Notes: generated by a model from the sequence alone, not told the origin. DNA of 28,740 nucleotides from Acidilobaceae archaeon (GCA_027039295.1 JALWEW010000094.1:1-28740); one strand, 5' to 3'. Shown: positions 15,115 through 22,384, counted from the stretch's first letter. Translations and numbers: made by a program.

Positions 15115-15534
15115 ATGGGGAGTTTAGCCGAGCAGTACTACGACCTCGTGTGGCGCTCGGTTCGTAACGGCCCGCGGGAGGTAGAGGAGGTCCTAGGGGC
15201 TAGCCGGGCCTTCGAGGCCAAATACGAGGAGGCCTCTAGGGGGGAGGCTAGCGTTGCGAAGAGGTTCTTCGTGGTCGCCTGCTACGTAGCCCGGAAGCTA
15301 TTGGAGGAGATGCTGGGGAGCCTGGAGGACCTACCCGGAGCCTGCGCGTGGCTAGAGCCCCTTGCCAGAGAGATGATCGAGCTGGCTGGAGCCCTCAAGA
15401 GGGACCTGAGGGACGAGCTGCTCGAGTACCGGGTCACCGGGGGGCTCCACCCGGTTACGCTAGGCCTAATCGAGGCCCTAGCAGCCACGGCGCGGGGGGT
15501 GGTGGCTTACTGTGGATCCACTGAGAAGGTATAG
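15115..15534 (+). CDS. Uncharacterised all-helical protein paired with E1-like gene
   Basis: A 139-residue protein, not recognised. It is almost entirely predicted helix: EQYYDLVWRSVRNGPREVEEVL, SVAKRFFVVACYVARKLLEEM, LEPLAREMIELAGALKRDL and a last helix LGLIEALAATARGVVAYC. There are no metal, nucleotide or membrane motifs; two Cys (near 77 and 133) are not arranged as a site. ATG 15115 follows TATACA-type sequence (about 15087-15094) by roughly 25 bases, so the message is likely leaderless. The gene overlaps the start of the ThiF/E1-like gene by 23 bases, so the two are translated from one message and may act together. It does not end in Gly-Gly, so it is not itself an obvious ubiquitin-like substrate. 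Confidence 0.75.
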   Translation: MGSLAEQYYDLVWRSVRNGPREVEEVLGASRAFEAKYEEASRGEASVAKRFFVVACYVARKLLEEMLGSLEDLPGACAWLEPLAREMIELAGALKRDLRDELLEYRVTGGLHPVTLGLIEALAATARGVVAYCGSTEKV

Positions 15535-16252
15535 CAGGCAGCTACCCCTCCTAGGCCCTAGGGCTCAGGAGCGGCTAGCAGGGTCGAGGGTGGTCGTAGC
15601 TGGCCTGGGGGGCCTCGGGTCCTTCGTGGCCCTGGAACTAGCGGCTCTAGGCATAGGCTCGCTCGTGCTAGTAGACCACGACACTGTGAGTGAGAGCAAC
15701 CTTAACAGGCAGGTACTCTACTCCCAGGCCGATCTAGGCCTCCCCAAAGTCTACGCCGCCGCGAGGAGGCTGAGAGAACTGAGGCCAGACCTAGCCGTGA
15801 GCACTCGCCATACGAGGATAACCACCGGCAATGCTGGGGCGCTGATCAGAGGCGCAGACGTTGTTGTAGACGCACTCGACAACTGGGCCTCCAGGCTAGC
15901 CCTGGCAGATGCCGCCTGGGAGGCTGGGATCCCCCTAGTGCACGGCGCCATAGACGGCTTCTACGGCCAGGTAACCACAGTAGAGCCCGGTAAATCGATA
16001 TGCCTACACTGCATAGCCCCCGGCCCGGCACCCCCTAGGAGACCCCCAGCAATAGTGACGACAGCGGCTATAGTAGCCTCCCACGAGGTATCCGAGGTAC
16101 TCAAGCTCCTAACCGGCGCGGGGGAGCCCCTCTACAACAAGCTACTCTTCATAGACACGCGAGAGCCCCGGATAGACCAGATAACATTGCACAGGACACC
16201 CTGCGAGGACTGCAAGAGACTAACACTAACGAAAGACGGCTCCCAGAGCTAA
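15512..16252 (+). CDS. E1/ThiF/MoeB-like adenylyltransferase
   Basis: A 246-residue enzyme of the family that adenylates the C-terminal glycine of ubiquitin-like sulfur carriers (MoaD, ThiS, SAMP/Urm1). ATP-site residues are all present: GLGGLG at 31-36, D55 and D57 (LVDHD), R66 (NLNRQ), K79 (LPKVYA) and D123 (DALDNW). A zinc site is formed by C164/C167 (CLHC) and C231/C234 (CEDC). Overall size matches MoeB/ThiF/UbaA without a rhodanese domain. In archaea one such enzyme often serves both sulfur transfer (tRNA thiolation, molybdopterin/tungstopterin) and protein modification. GTG 15512 lies within the 3' end of the upstream helical gene, suggesting translational coupling. Its carrier protein is not in this window. 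Confidence 0.92.
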   Translation: MDPLRRYSRQLPLLGPRAQERLAGSRVVVAGLGGLGSFVALELAALGIGSLVLVDHDTVSESNLNRQVLYSQADLGLPKVYAAARRLRELRPDLAVSTRHTRITTGNAGALIRGADVVVDALDNWASRLALADAAWEAGIPLVHGAIDGFYGQVTTVEPGKSICLHCIAPGPAPPRRPPAIVTTAAIVASHEVSEVLKLLTGAGEPLYNKLLFIDTREPRIDQITLHRTPCEDCKRLTLTKDGSQS

Positions 16253-16289
16253 AACATTAACCCCCAACCCCAGTAGAAACGCCCTGGCA

Positions 16290-16390
16290 GGGCCCGTAGC
16301 TCAGCCAGGACAGCCCCTGCGCGGGGGCCCTGAGAGAGCGCCGGCCTTCTAAGCCGGTGGTCCCGGGTTCAAATCCCGGCGGGCCCGCCA
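16290..16390 (+). tRNA. tRNA-Arg (anticodon UCU) with D-loop intron
   Basis: The gene folds as acceptor GGGCCCG/CGGGCCC, D-stem GCTC/GAGC, anticodon stem CCGGC/GCCGG with loop CTTCTAA, T-stem CCGGG/CCCGG with loop TTCAAAT, discriminator G and encoded CCA. The anticodon UCU reads AGA and, with wobble, AGG. The D-loop is 23 bases too long because of an intron at 16312-16334. Removing it gives a 78-base tRNA almost identical to tRNA-Arg(CCU) at 1554-1631. A run of six T at 16427-16432 downstream is a plausible terminator. Confidence 0.95.
16312..16334 (+). other. 23-base archaeal tRNA intron in the D-loop
   Basis: The bulge-helix-bulge can be drawn directly. Exon CAGG (16306-16309) pairs with intron CCTG (16329-16332) as the four-base central helix. 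The three-base bulges are ACA (16310-16312) and AGA (16333-16335), and the intron closes on itself as GCCCC/GGGGC (16313-16317/16324-16328) with a six-base loop. Cutting after the second base of each bulge removes exactly 16312-16334 and joins GGAC to AGAGC, matching GGATAGAGC in the intronless paralogue. The outer helix (D-stem) is separated on one side by AGC, so this is a relaxed motif. Confidence 0.88.
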
Positions 16391-16426
16391 CGCAGAATTC
16401 GCTTATCGAGGGCCGATTGCCAAAGG

Positions 16427-16432
16427 TTTTTT
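16427..16432 (+). terminator. T-run terminator after tRNA-Arg(UCU)
   Basis: GGTTTTTTG, 37 bases after the encoded CCA, is the only T6 run near the tRNA. Archaeal RNA polymerase terminates efficiently at such T-tracts without a hairpin. Confidence 0.5.
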
Positions 16433-16460
16433 GCATATTCCGGTAATCACTGTTAAACCC

Positions 16461-16468
16461 TTTAATAA
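16461..16468 (+). promoter_or_regulatory. TATA box of the GNAT-like gene
   Basis: TTTAATAA lies in an AT-rich island between the tRNA terminator and the gene, with expected transcription start near 16490, about 20 bases before TTG 16512. Confidence 0.5.
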
Positions 16469-16511
16469 CCCTCTCTATCTATGATATGGTATTGGTGCCG
16501 GTGCCAGTGAG

Positions 16512-17537
16512 TTGGCCTCCCTGATTCTATGCTTTGATGGGAGTGGAATGCATGATGAGATTGCAGAGCTTGTGAACGAGTACTACCTAAGCCTGCCCGT
16601 CGCCCCCTTCTACGAGCCTGTCTCTCCAGCTACCGTGCTGGAGTGGTTTGCGCCACCCCACTATGACCCCCGCCTGTTCTCGGCCGTGATAAGCGAAAAT
16701 GGTAGGGTGTGGTCCTACTCGTGGGCTTGGAGTGGCGGGGGCCTTGATCCCTTCGAGGCTGGAGTAGTCCTGGTTGTCAGGCCGTCCCTGCCCCCCGCGG
16801 TAGCGGTGAGGGTCTCCGAGGCCCTACTCTCCTGGGCTAGGCATTCCCTAGTATCATGGCAGGGCATTCGGGGCGGCGCCACAGTCTACTCGACGCTAGG
16901 GACAGGGCCGCTTCCACGTCTCCTAGTCAAACTCTTAGGGGGCGGGCATCCCACACTGGCCTGGGGCTACGTGTTATCGATGGAGCCAGCTGGCTCGGAA
17001 CCGAAGGGGAAACCCTCGGGCGGGCTACTTGTCAGGAGTGCCTCCCCTCATAGGGACGACTGGGACCTGCAAGCTATAGCCGCCCTCCTAAGCGAGAGCG
17101 CCCGGTCCCGCCTAGCCGGTTACTTGGACGTCCAGGAGCTAAGGGAGTACTACGAGCGCCTCCTAAGTAGAAAGGGCGCATTCACGGCTTTAGCTATATC
17201 CGGTAGCGGCGAGCCCATAGGCTTCGTTGAAGCCTACACGCATGAAAGCCTTACAGGCTCCATTGTCGGAAGGGTAAACTCGCTTATGGTATCGAAACGG
17301 GTCAAGAAGGGGGTAGAGGTCGGCCTTGAAATGCTAGCATACGCTGTCTCAAGACTCGTGGATCAGGGAGCGCGGATTGTATATGTCGATTCCACGGAGA
17401 ATGAGGTAGACCTCTTCCTTAGAGCAGGCTTCAGGCTCATTGCCGCTTATGGCGGTCTCAGGGTTAACCTAGACATGCTGCCCCTCGACAGCCTGGATGG
17501 GGCCGAGCCCTGGAACCCTAGGGTCTGCCCGGTGTAG
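16512..17537 (+). CDS. GNAT-like acetyltransferase (C-terminal GNAT domain)
   Basis: A 341-residue protein. The C-terminal domain (about 175-325) has the GNAT order. A first helix (QAIAALLSESARSRL) is followed by a central strand (FTALAISGSGEPIGFVEAYTH), then VGRVNSLMVSKRVKKGVEVGLEMLA at the acetyl-CoA loop. A last strand/helix (RIVYVDSTENEVDLFLRAGFRLIAAYG) closes it. The canonical R/Q-x2-G-x-G/A loop is here K-x2-G-V-E-V-G, a loose match, so acetyl-CoA binding is likely but not certain. The N-terminal ~165 residues could be a degenerate second GNAT copy (VVLVVRPSLPPAVAVRVSEALLSWA). The acceptor is unknown. TTG 16512 is the first canonical start; ATG 16548 behind GGGAGTGG is an alternative. 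A TTTAATAA box at 16461-16468 probably drives it. Confidence 0.75.
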   Translation: MASLILCFDGSGMHDEIAELVNEYYLSLPVAPFYEPVSPATVLEWFAPPHYDPRLFSAVISENGRVWSYSWAWSGGGLDPFEAGVVLVVRPSLPPAVAVRVSEALLSWARHSLVSWQGIRGGATVYSTLGTGPLPRLLVKLLGGGHPTLAWGYVLSMEPAGSEPKGKPSGGLLVRSASPHRDDWDLQAIAALLSESARSRLAGYLDVQELREYYERLLSRKGAFTALAISGSGEPIGFVEAYTHESLTGSIVGRVNSLMVSKRVKKGVEVGLEMLAYAVSRLVDQGARIVYVDSTENEVDLFLRAGFRLIAAYGGLRVNLDMLPLDSLDGAEPWNPRVCPV

Positions 17538-17551
17538 AGGGGCATAGGCGA

Positions 17552-18049
17552 TTAGACCTGGGAGCCCAGGGCCTTCACATGCTCGAGTGCGAGATCGGCG
17601 TGCTTCTCGGCGGGCCTCACGTTGCGGAGCACCTTGGATACAACGCCTCTCCCGTCTATTATGAATGTGACTCTCTCAGCGCTGGGTCTCCTCGTCTTTC
17701 CCGAGCGCTTGAGGACGCCGTAGAGTGAGGCGATCCTGCCCTCGGGATCGCTTAGCAGCGTGAATGAGAGGGAGTGCTTCTCGGCGAAGCGTTTGAGCCT
17801 CTCAGGGCTGTCGGTGGAGATGCCTATAACTACTGCCCCGAGCCTCCTGAACTCCTCGAGTAGCTCGTTGAACCGCAGTGCCTCCCGCGTGCACCCCGGA
17901 GTCATCGCCCTGGGATAGAAGTACAATACCACTATCCGGCCCCTATAGTCAGAGAGCCTTACCCTATCACCAGTGTGGGAGGCCGCCTCGAAATCCGGTG
18001 CTGGGTCGCCCTCTCTTGGGACCATAGATCCCCGCCTCGCGACCTCCAC
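17552..18049 (-). CDS. bcp: Peroxiredoxin, Bcp/PrxQ family, one-cysteine form
   Basis: Thiol peroxidase that reduces peroxides. The PrxQ fold is clear: GDPAPDFEAAS, VRLSDYRGRIVVLYFYPRAMTPGCTREA, VIGISTDSPERLKRFAEKH, FTLLSDPEGRIASLYGV and ERVTFIIDGRGVV. The peroxidatic Cys is C53 in TPGC (counting from GTG 18049) and is the only Cys in the protein. The resolving Cys that many PrxQ enzymes carry five residues later is Leu here, so regeneration must use an external thiol. ATG 18025 follows GAGGCGGGG and is the alternative start (157 residues). GTG 18049 would be leaderless from the TTAAG box at about 18072-18078. It diverges from the antiporter gene, sharing a 64-base promoter region. Confidence 0.93.
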   Translation of the reverse strand: MEVARRGSMVPREGDPAPDFEAASHTGDRVRLSDYRGRIVVLYFYPRAMTPGCTREALRFNELLEEFRRLGAVVIGISTDSPERLKRFAEKHSLSFTLLSDPEGRIASLYGVLKRSGKTRRPSAERVTFIIDGRGVVSKVLRNVRPAEKHADLALEHVKALGSQV

Positions 18050-18069
18050 ACATGCTGGCTCGCCTAATG

Positions 18070-18080
18070 CTTCTTAACTA
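18070..18080. promoter_or_regulatory. Shared divergent promoter, peroxiredoxin and antiporter
   Basis: CTTCTTAACTA contains a TTAA core usable on both strands. It sits about 25 bases before the peroxiredoxin GTG (18049, minus strand) and about 35-40 bases before the antiporter GTG (18114), so one AT-rich element may serve both genes. Confidence 0.4.
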
Positions 18081-18113
18081 GACTAACAGGGTTGGGCGTG
18101 GGGTTCCGCTGGG

Positions 18114-19295
18114 GTGGACAAGCGCACTAGATCCGCCTTGACCGCCGCTGGCCTCCTTATTGCTATGGCATGGGCAGCGGCCTCCCTGAGGTTCGAGAAC
18201 GCCCACTCAAAGAACCTATACTCGCTGGCCGTGGCGTCTGCTATAATAGTTGACGCCCTCCTATTCGCTGAGGCACTCAATGTGGCGTCGCCCGTAATAG
18301 AAGTATTGTTCGGCATGATCGCGGGATGGCTAGGCGTGAAGGCTACCGGGTCCCTAGAACCTCTAGCGCTTATGGGCGGCTCGGCCATAATGTTCCTAGC
18401 AGGGCTAGAAGTTGATGTATCCTTCGTCAAGGATAACCTGAAGGAGAGTATGGCAATAGGGCTAGCGGGGTTCGCGGCTCCATTACTCGCCTCGTCCCTA
18501 GTGTTCGCGGCGATGGGCTATACTGCTAGGGTAGCGCTGCTCGTGGGCGTGGCGCTCTCCACTACTAGCGTGGCGGTGGTCTACGCCATAATAAAGGCCA
18601 TGGGCGTCGAGAGGAGCCATCTAGGGCAGGCCGCCCTCTCCTCGGCCATGGTAGCGGATGTCGCTAGCATAGTTGTCTTCGCCTTGCTTCTCGTGGAGAC
18701 ATCGCTCGGCCTAGTCCTCTACATAGTGGGGCTTGTGGTCGTGCCATTCATACTGGCATGGCTCCTCAGGGGGCTCCCAGCGCTTGGCTACGAGGCCGAG
18801 GTCAGGATAATTATCGCGTTGCTACTAGCCGCTACACTAGTCTCAGAGGCTGTGGGGATCCACGCTGTCCTAGCGAGCTTCATACTGGGCCTAGCCCTGC
18901 AGGAGTTTGCGCGTGAACCGCCAGTAAGGGATAAGATCGAAGCCCTTATCACGGGGTTCCTTGCACCCGTGTTCTTCGTGACGGCGGGGATAAACGCCTC
19001 AATAGCCAGCCCGGGTGAGGCCCTCCTGCTGGCCCTAGCATTCCTGGCCCTAACATATCCATTGAAGATCCTGGCAACGTGGGCTGCCTTCAAGAGCCTC
19101 CTCAGGCAGGCGCCGCGCGAACTAGTTACATCCTTTGGTGCTAGACTCACGGTGTCAACACTCATAGCATATGTGGGCCTCAAGGGCGGATTCTTGCAGC
19201 CACGGGTGGCCGGTGCAATAATGCTCTCAGCAGTCCTCGCAACGCTGGCGTCAGGTCTGCTCGCCAGACCTAGCGAGCCCCTCTTTGAGGCCTAA
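18114..19295 (+). CDS. Monovalent cation:proton antiporter, CPA2 family
   Basis: A 393-residue membrane protein with about 12 hydrophobic segments. CPA2 landmarks: VIEVLFGMIAGWLGV (TM3 region), MFLAGLEVDVSFVKDNL, GVALSTTSVAVVYAIIKAMG (unwound TM4 region) and AALSSAMVADVASIVVFALL. HAVLASFILGLALQEFA and GFLAPVFFVTAGINASI follow. The ion-binding pair in TM5 (DD in electrogenic NapA, ND in electroneutral exchangers) reads A-D here. One carboxylate remains, so an electroneutral mode is more likely. No KefC-type NAD-binding domain follows. GTG 18114 is used; no longer start is available. The stop is one base from the convergent cysS stop. Divergent from peroxiredoxin. Confidence 0.9.
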   Translation: MDKRTRSALTAAGLLIAMAWAAASLRFENAHSKNLYSLAVASAIIVDALLFAEALNVASPVIEVLFGMIAGWLGVKATGSLEPLALMGGSAIMFLAGLEVDVSFVKDNLKESMAIGLAGFAAPLLASSLVFAAMGYTARVALLVGVALSTTSVAVVYAIIKAMGVERSHLGQAALSSAMVADVASIVVFALLLVETSLGLVLYIVGLVVVPFILAWLLRGLPALGYEAEVRIIIALLLAATLVSEAVGIHAVLASFILGLALQEFAREPPVRDKIEALITGFLAPVFFVTAGINASIASPGEALLLALAFLALTYPLKILATWAAFKSLLRQAPRELVTSFGARLTVSTLIAYVGLKGGFLQPRVAGAIMLSAVLATLASGLLARPSEPLFEA

Positions 19296-19296
19296 C

Positions 19297-20727
19297 TCAC
19301 TCTCTAGAAATGTACCACTCGCTATGATCCCTGTAATCGAGAACCTTTATACCGAGCCGTAGCAGCCTCTCTCTTATGCGGTCACTTAACTCGTATAACC
19401 TCCTCTTCCTGAGCTCACTCCTAACTTCTATTATCAGGTCCACTAGTGCATCGACAGGTACTGCCTCCTCCCACCTAGCCTCCCTCAGCTCCTCCTCCAC
19501 CAGGCCGAAGACAGAGTCGAACTCGCTTAGGGCCTTAAAGGCCTCCAAGGCTACGGCGCTATTGTCGCTGGACAGTACATCCTCGTTTATTATCGAGGAC
19601 AGGTTCAGGAGGTGGCGCAGCGCGCCTGCAGTGTTGAAGTCCATACTCATTTCAGAGTGGAAGCCCGCCAGTTCGGAGTGGATCCTCGCTATTATCTCCA
19701 GGTCACGCTTGCTCGCGCTGTGCGCCGGGCCAAGGGAGGATAGATGCCTCCTCAATGCCTGCGCGGTCTTTGAGAGTCTCTCATAGAGCCTCCTAGCAGT
19801 GTCGAGCGCCTCCTCGCTGAAGTTTATCTGACTCCGGTAGTGGGCGCTTAGGAGCCAGAGCCTGAGGGCCCTGTAGCCCCAGCGCTTGGCTGCCTCCTTG
19901 ACTAGTACTATGTTGCCCAGGCTCTTACTCATCTTCTCGCCTTCAACGGTTAGGTAGCCCACGTGCAGCCAATACTTCACCCAGGGCCTAAGGCCTAGGG
20001 CGGCCTCGCTCTGGGCCTTCTCGTTCTCGTGATGGGGGAATATGAGATCCGTGCCCCCGCCGTGGATATCTATTCGAGGCCCTAGGAAGCGCGTGCTCAT
20101 CACACTGCACTCTATGTGCCAGCCAGGTCTCCCCCTACCCCAGGGGCTCTCCCACCAGGGCTCCCCAGGCTTAGATGCCTTCCAGAGCGCGAAGTCATAC
20201 GGGTGCCTCTTCTCACTAGCGAACTGCTCCTCCTGACCCCACTGCTCTCTCTCGAGACGCCCGCTCAGCTCCCCGTAAAAGGGGTACGCGTCTACGTCGT
20301 AGTACACGCTGCCGCTGGGTGCTACGTATGCATAGCCCCTCTCCACGAGCTTCTCGATGAACTCAATTATCTCACCTATATGCTCGGTTACGCGGGGGTG
20401 ATAGTCGACCTCTATGCCGAGGCCCGAGAGGACCTCCAGGTACTCCCTCGTATAGAAGTCAGCTATCTCCTTCCAGTCGCGTCCCTCCCTCGAGGCCCTG
20501 TCTATTATCTTATCATCTATATCAGTTATGTTCTGAACGTGCACGACATGGTATCCCCTGAGCCTTAAGTACCTCTTTATGGCGTCGAACGCCGTGAACA
20601 TCCTCGCGTGGCCTATGTGGGTGCTATCATACACCGTGGGCCCGCAGGTATACATCCTAACCAGCGGCGGATCGAACGGCTCGAATACCTCCAGCCTCCT
20701 GCCCAACGTGTTCCTGACGTATATCAT
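19297..20727 (-). CDS. cysS: Cysteinyl-tRNA synthetase
   Basis: A class I synthetase charging tRNA-Cys. Counting from ATG 20727 (476 residues), HIGH is at about 37-40 (DSTHIGHARMF). The catalytic zinc ligands are C28 (YTCGPTVYD), the Cys of GWHIECSVMS and the His pair of FPHHENE. KMSKS is in GEKMSKSLGN at about residue 268. The helical anticodon-binding region follows (INFSEEALDTARRLYERL) and a short C-terminus ends with EWYISRE. Full length and intact. GGTGATG lies six bases before ATG 20727 and supports it over TTG 20730. A GCTTAAG box at 20771-20777 is the likely promoter. Presence of CysRS means the organism need not use the SepRS/SepCysS route. Confidence 0.97.
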   Translation of the reverse strand: MIYVRNTLGRRLEVFEPFDPPLVRMYTCGPTVYDSTHIGHARMFTAFDAIKRYLRLRGYHVVHVQNITDIDDKIIDRASREGRDWKEIADFYTREYLEVLSGLGIEVDYHPRVTEHIGEIIEFIEKLVERGYAYVAPSGSVYYDVDAYPFYGELSGRLEREQWGQEEQFASEKRHPYDFALWKASKPGEPWWESPWGRGRPGWHIECSVMSTRFLGPRIDIHGGGTDLIFPHHENEKAQSEAALGLRPWVKYWLHVGYLTVEGEKMSKSLGNIVLVKEAAKRWGYRALRLWLLSAHYRSQINFSEEALDTARRLYERLSKTAQALRRHLSSLGPAHSASKRDLEIIARIHSELAGFHSEMSMDFNTAGALRHLLNLSSIINEDVLSSDNSAVALEAFKALSEFDSVFGLVEEELREARWEEAVPVDALVDLIIEVRSELRKRRLYELSDRIRERLLRLGIKVLDYRDHSEWYISRE

Positions 20728-20770
20728 CAAGCGGCATCACCGCTACCCGGCCCAGCGGCGCTAGGGACCG

Positions 20771-20777
20771 CTTAAGC
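20771..20777 (-). promoter_or_regulatory. Likely TATA box of cysS
   Basis: On the minus strand, CTTAAGC in an otherwise GC-rich gap would give a transcript starting near 20750, with the GGTGATG Shine-Dalgarno in a leader of about 20 bases. Confidence 0.4.
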
Positions 20778-20801
20778 TATAGGCTTGGGTTTAATGTTTA
20801 A

Positions 20802-21509
20802 CTAGGCCTCGAGGCTCTCGCTGGCCTCCCACGATCCAGTCTCCTCGTTGTAGTGTAGGAGTCCTGCCCGCGCGAGCTTGCGGAATAGCTTTGAAGCCTG
20901 TGGGCCGAGTTTCTCCTCAACGATGTCGGATGCCTCGGTTAGGTCGCTCACCTGAAGGGCCTCCACAAACTCTAGGAATTCCCTCCAGAAATCTGGGTCA
21001 ACAGCAACCTTCTCCCCCTGAACGTCAAGGACCACGGCGCCCTCCCGCTCAAGCTTCTGGAAGAACCGCTCCGGCGCCCGCATCCACCTAACGTCGTCCT
21101 CAAACACTACTCCCTCAGCCTTTAACCGCTCGATGGCCGAGCCCCTCCTCGACCGTTCGACGGGACCCCTGGCCTTAGGAGCCTGTGGTGCCGGGATGCT
21201 CTCCCTCTCCTCCTCCCTGTAGGCGGAGGCCTCGAGTGCCTCAACCAGCTCTGATAGCCTCCTGTTTATCTCATCGATTTTCCCCGTGAAGGGGTTTAGT
21301 AGATCCTGTACAACCCTCTCGATGCGCCTGACAACCCTATCCATGTCGGGGCTAGCCGCCGCGGCCTGACCCTCCACGCATTCCTTAAGGATAGAGGCTA
21401 TGCACTCGGGAAGTAGCTCCACCCCCCTCCTCCTGCAGTAGCTTCGTAGGAGGGCCAGCGTCTCCCCGTCTAGCCACAGCTTGACCGGTACGCCGCTACG
21501 CTTAGCCAT
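20802..21509 (-). CDS. RHH-like/coiled-coil protein with shared uncharacterised C-terminal domain
   Basis: A 235-residue protein, not recognised as a named family. Residues about 8-48 (VPVKLWLDGETLALLRSYC followed by an ECIASILKEC helix) have the strand-helix-helix layout of a ribbon-helix-helix DNA-binding domain. Residues 56-100 are a coiled coil (MDRVVRRIERVVQDLL, KIDEINRRLSELVEALEA). A Pro/Arg linker (PAPQAPKARGPVERSRRG) leads to a C-terminal domain at about 124-231. This domain aligns by eye with that of the protein at 5585-6154: LEREGAVVLDVQG, EFLEFVEAL, DLTEASDIVEEKLG, KLFRKLARAG and HYNEETGSWEA. Dimeric DNA binding is likely by architecture. ATG 21509 has GGAGG about 12 bases upstream. 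It diverges from the sirtuin across a 70-base region with a palindromic TATA element. Confidence 0.75.
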   Translation of the reverse strand: MAKRSGVPVKLWLDGETLALLRSYCRRRGVELLPECIASILKECVEGQAAAASPDMDRVVRRIERVVQDLLNPFTGKIDEINRRLSELVEALEASAYREEERESIPAPQAPKARGPVERSRRGSAIERLKAEGVVFEDDVRWMRAPERFFQKLEREGAVVLDVQGEKVAVDPDFWREFLEFVEALQVSDLTEASDIVEEKLGPQASKLFRKLARAGLLHYNEETGSWEASESLEA

Positions 21510-21544
21510 GGTTTATCCGTCCTCCAGCCCCCTGAATCCGAGAG

Positions 21545-21555
21545 GGATAATATCC
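21545..21555. promoter_or_regulatory. Palindromic AT element between RHH and sirtuin genes
   Basis: GGATAATATCC is a perfect 11-base palindrome around a central A. It is about 25-30 bases upstream of the sirtuin ATG 21580 on the plus strand and about 40 bases upstream of the RHH-gene ATG 21509 on the minus strand, so it could be a bidirectional TATA box. It could also be an operator for the adjacent RHH protein. A second candidate, ACTATATTC, is at 21563-21571. Confidence 0.45.
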
Positions 21556-21579
21556 TCCGGAGACTATATTCGGAGTGCG

Positions 21580-22374
21580 ATGCGGCTGGGAAGCCTCTAC
21601 GAGAGGGCGGCTGAGGCGCTGCTCAACGCTAGGCACGCCATAGTCTTCACGGGGGCTGGAGTGAGCACGGCAAGCGGTATACCAGACTTCAGGGGTCCCC
21701 AGGGCCTCTGGAAGCGCGTCGACCCCGAACTGTTCGACATAAACTACTTCCTAGCCGACCCCCTCCCCGCATGGCGCGTTTTCGAGGAGCTCTACAAGGC
21801 CAGCGCTAGTGCCAGGCCTAATGCTGCCCATTACGCTATAGCAGCCCTGGAGAGGAGGGGGCTTGTGAGGGCGGTCATAACCCAGAACGTGGACGGCCTC
21901 CACCAGCGCGCCGGAAGCAAGAACGTAATAGAACTACACGGCAACCCCAGCAGAGCCGTCTGCCTCTCCTGCGGGCGCCGCTACCCCCTTGAGGAGGCCC
22001 TACGCCAGCTCCACGAGGGCAAGGTGCCTAGGTGCCCCGTCTGCGGAGGCCTCCTCAAGCCTGACGTTACATTCTTTGGTGAACCCCTACCCGAGAAGCC
22101 CCTAATGGAGGCCCTCACACTCGCCTCCAAGAGCGACCTCGTGCTCGTAGCTGGCTCCAGTCTCGTTGTTAGGCCTGCAAACGAGATACCCTGGATAGTG
22201 AAGAGGCGGGGAGGGGTGCTTATCATCGTGAACCTAGGCGACACCATGATGGATGACCTGGCCGACATAAGGATCAGCGAGCCTGTAGAGGAGGCGCTGC
22301 CTAAAATATGCGAGGCCGCTCTAGCGAGGCTTGGATATGACACGGAGGAGTGCCGCCAGGCCCTCATCGAGTAG
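21580..22374 (+). CDS. cobB: NAD-dependent protein deacetylase, Sir2 family
   Basis: A 265-residue sirtuin from ATG 21580. NAD-binding motifs are GAGVSTASGIPDFRGPQGLW (25-44), TQNVDGLHQRAG (101-112) and catalytic H120 in ELHGN. The zinc ligands are C128/C131 and C152/C155, followed by PDVTFFGEPLP and VAGSSLVVRPANE. All catalytic elements are intact. The frame is open to 21481, but those codons run through the divergent promoter and into the RHH gene, so they are unlikely to be translated. ATG 21580 fits a leaderless message from the GGATAATATCC element. In Sulfolobus, Sir2 deacetylates the chromatin protein Alba; the same target is a reasonable but untested guess. A zinc-ribbon protein gene follows after ten bases. 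Confidence 0.95.
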   Translation: MRLGSLYERAAEALLNARHAIVFTGAGVSTASGIPDFRGPQGLWKRVDPELFDINYFLADPLPAWRVFEELYKASASARPNAAHYAIAALERRGLVRAVITQNVDGLHQRAGSKNVIELHGNPSRAVCLSCGRRYPLEEALRQLHEGKVPRCPVCGGLLKPDVTFFGEPLPEKPLMEALTLASKSDLVLVAGSSLVVRPANEIPWIVKRRGGVLIIVNLGDTMMDDLADIRISEPVEEALPKICEAALARLGYDTEECRQALIE

Positions 22375-22384
22375 AGGTGGTTAA

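Noticed and set aside
20116..20568. 150-codon plus-strand frame inside cysS
   Set aside because: Antisense to highly conserved synthetase core; no recognisable protein features.
21481..21579. 33-codon N-terminal extension of the sirtuin
   Set aside because: Would overlap the divergent RHH gene and its promoter; the family starts near ATG 21580.
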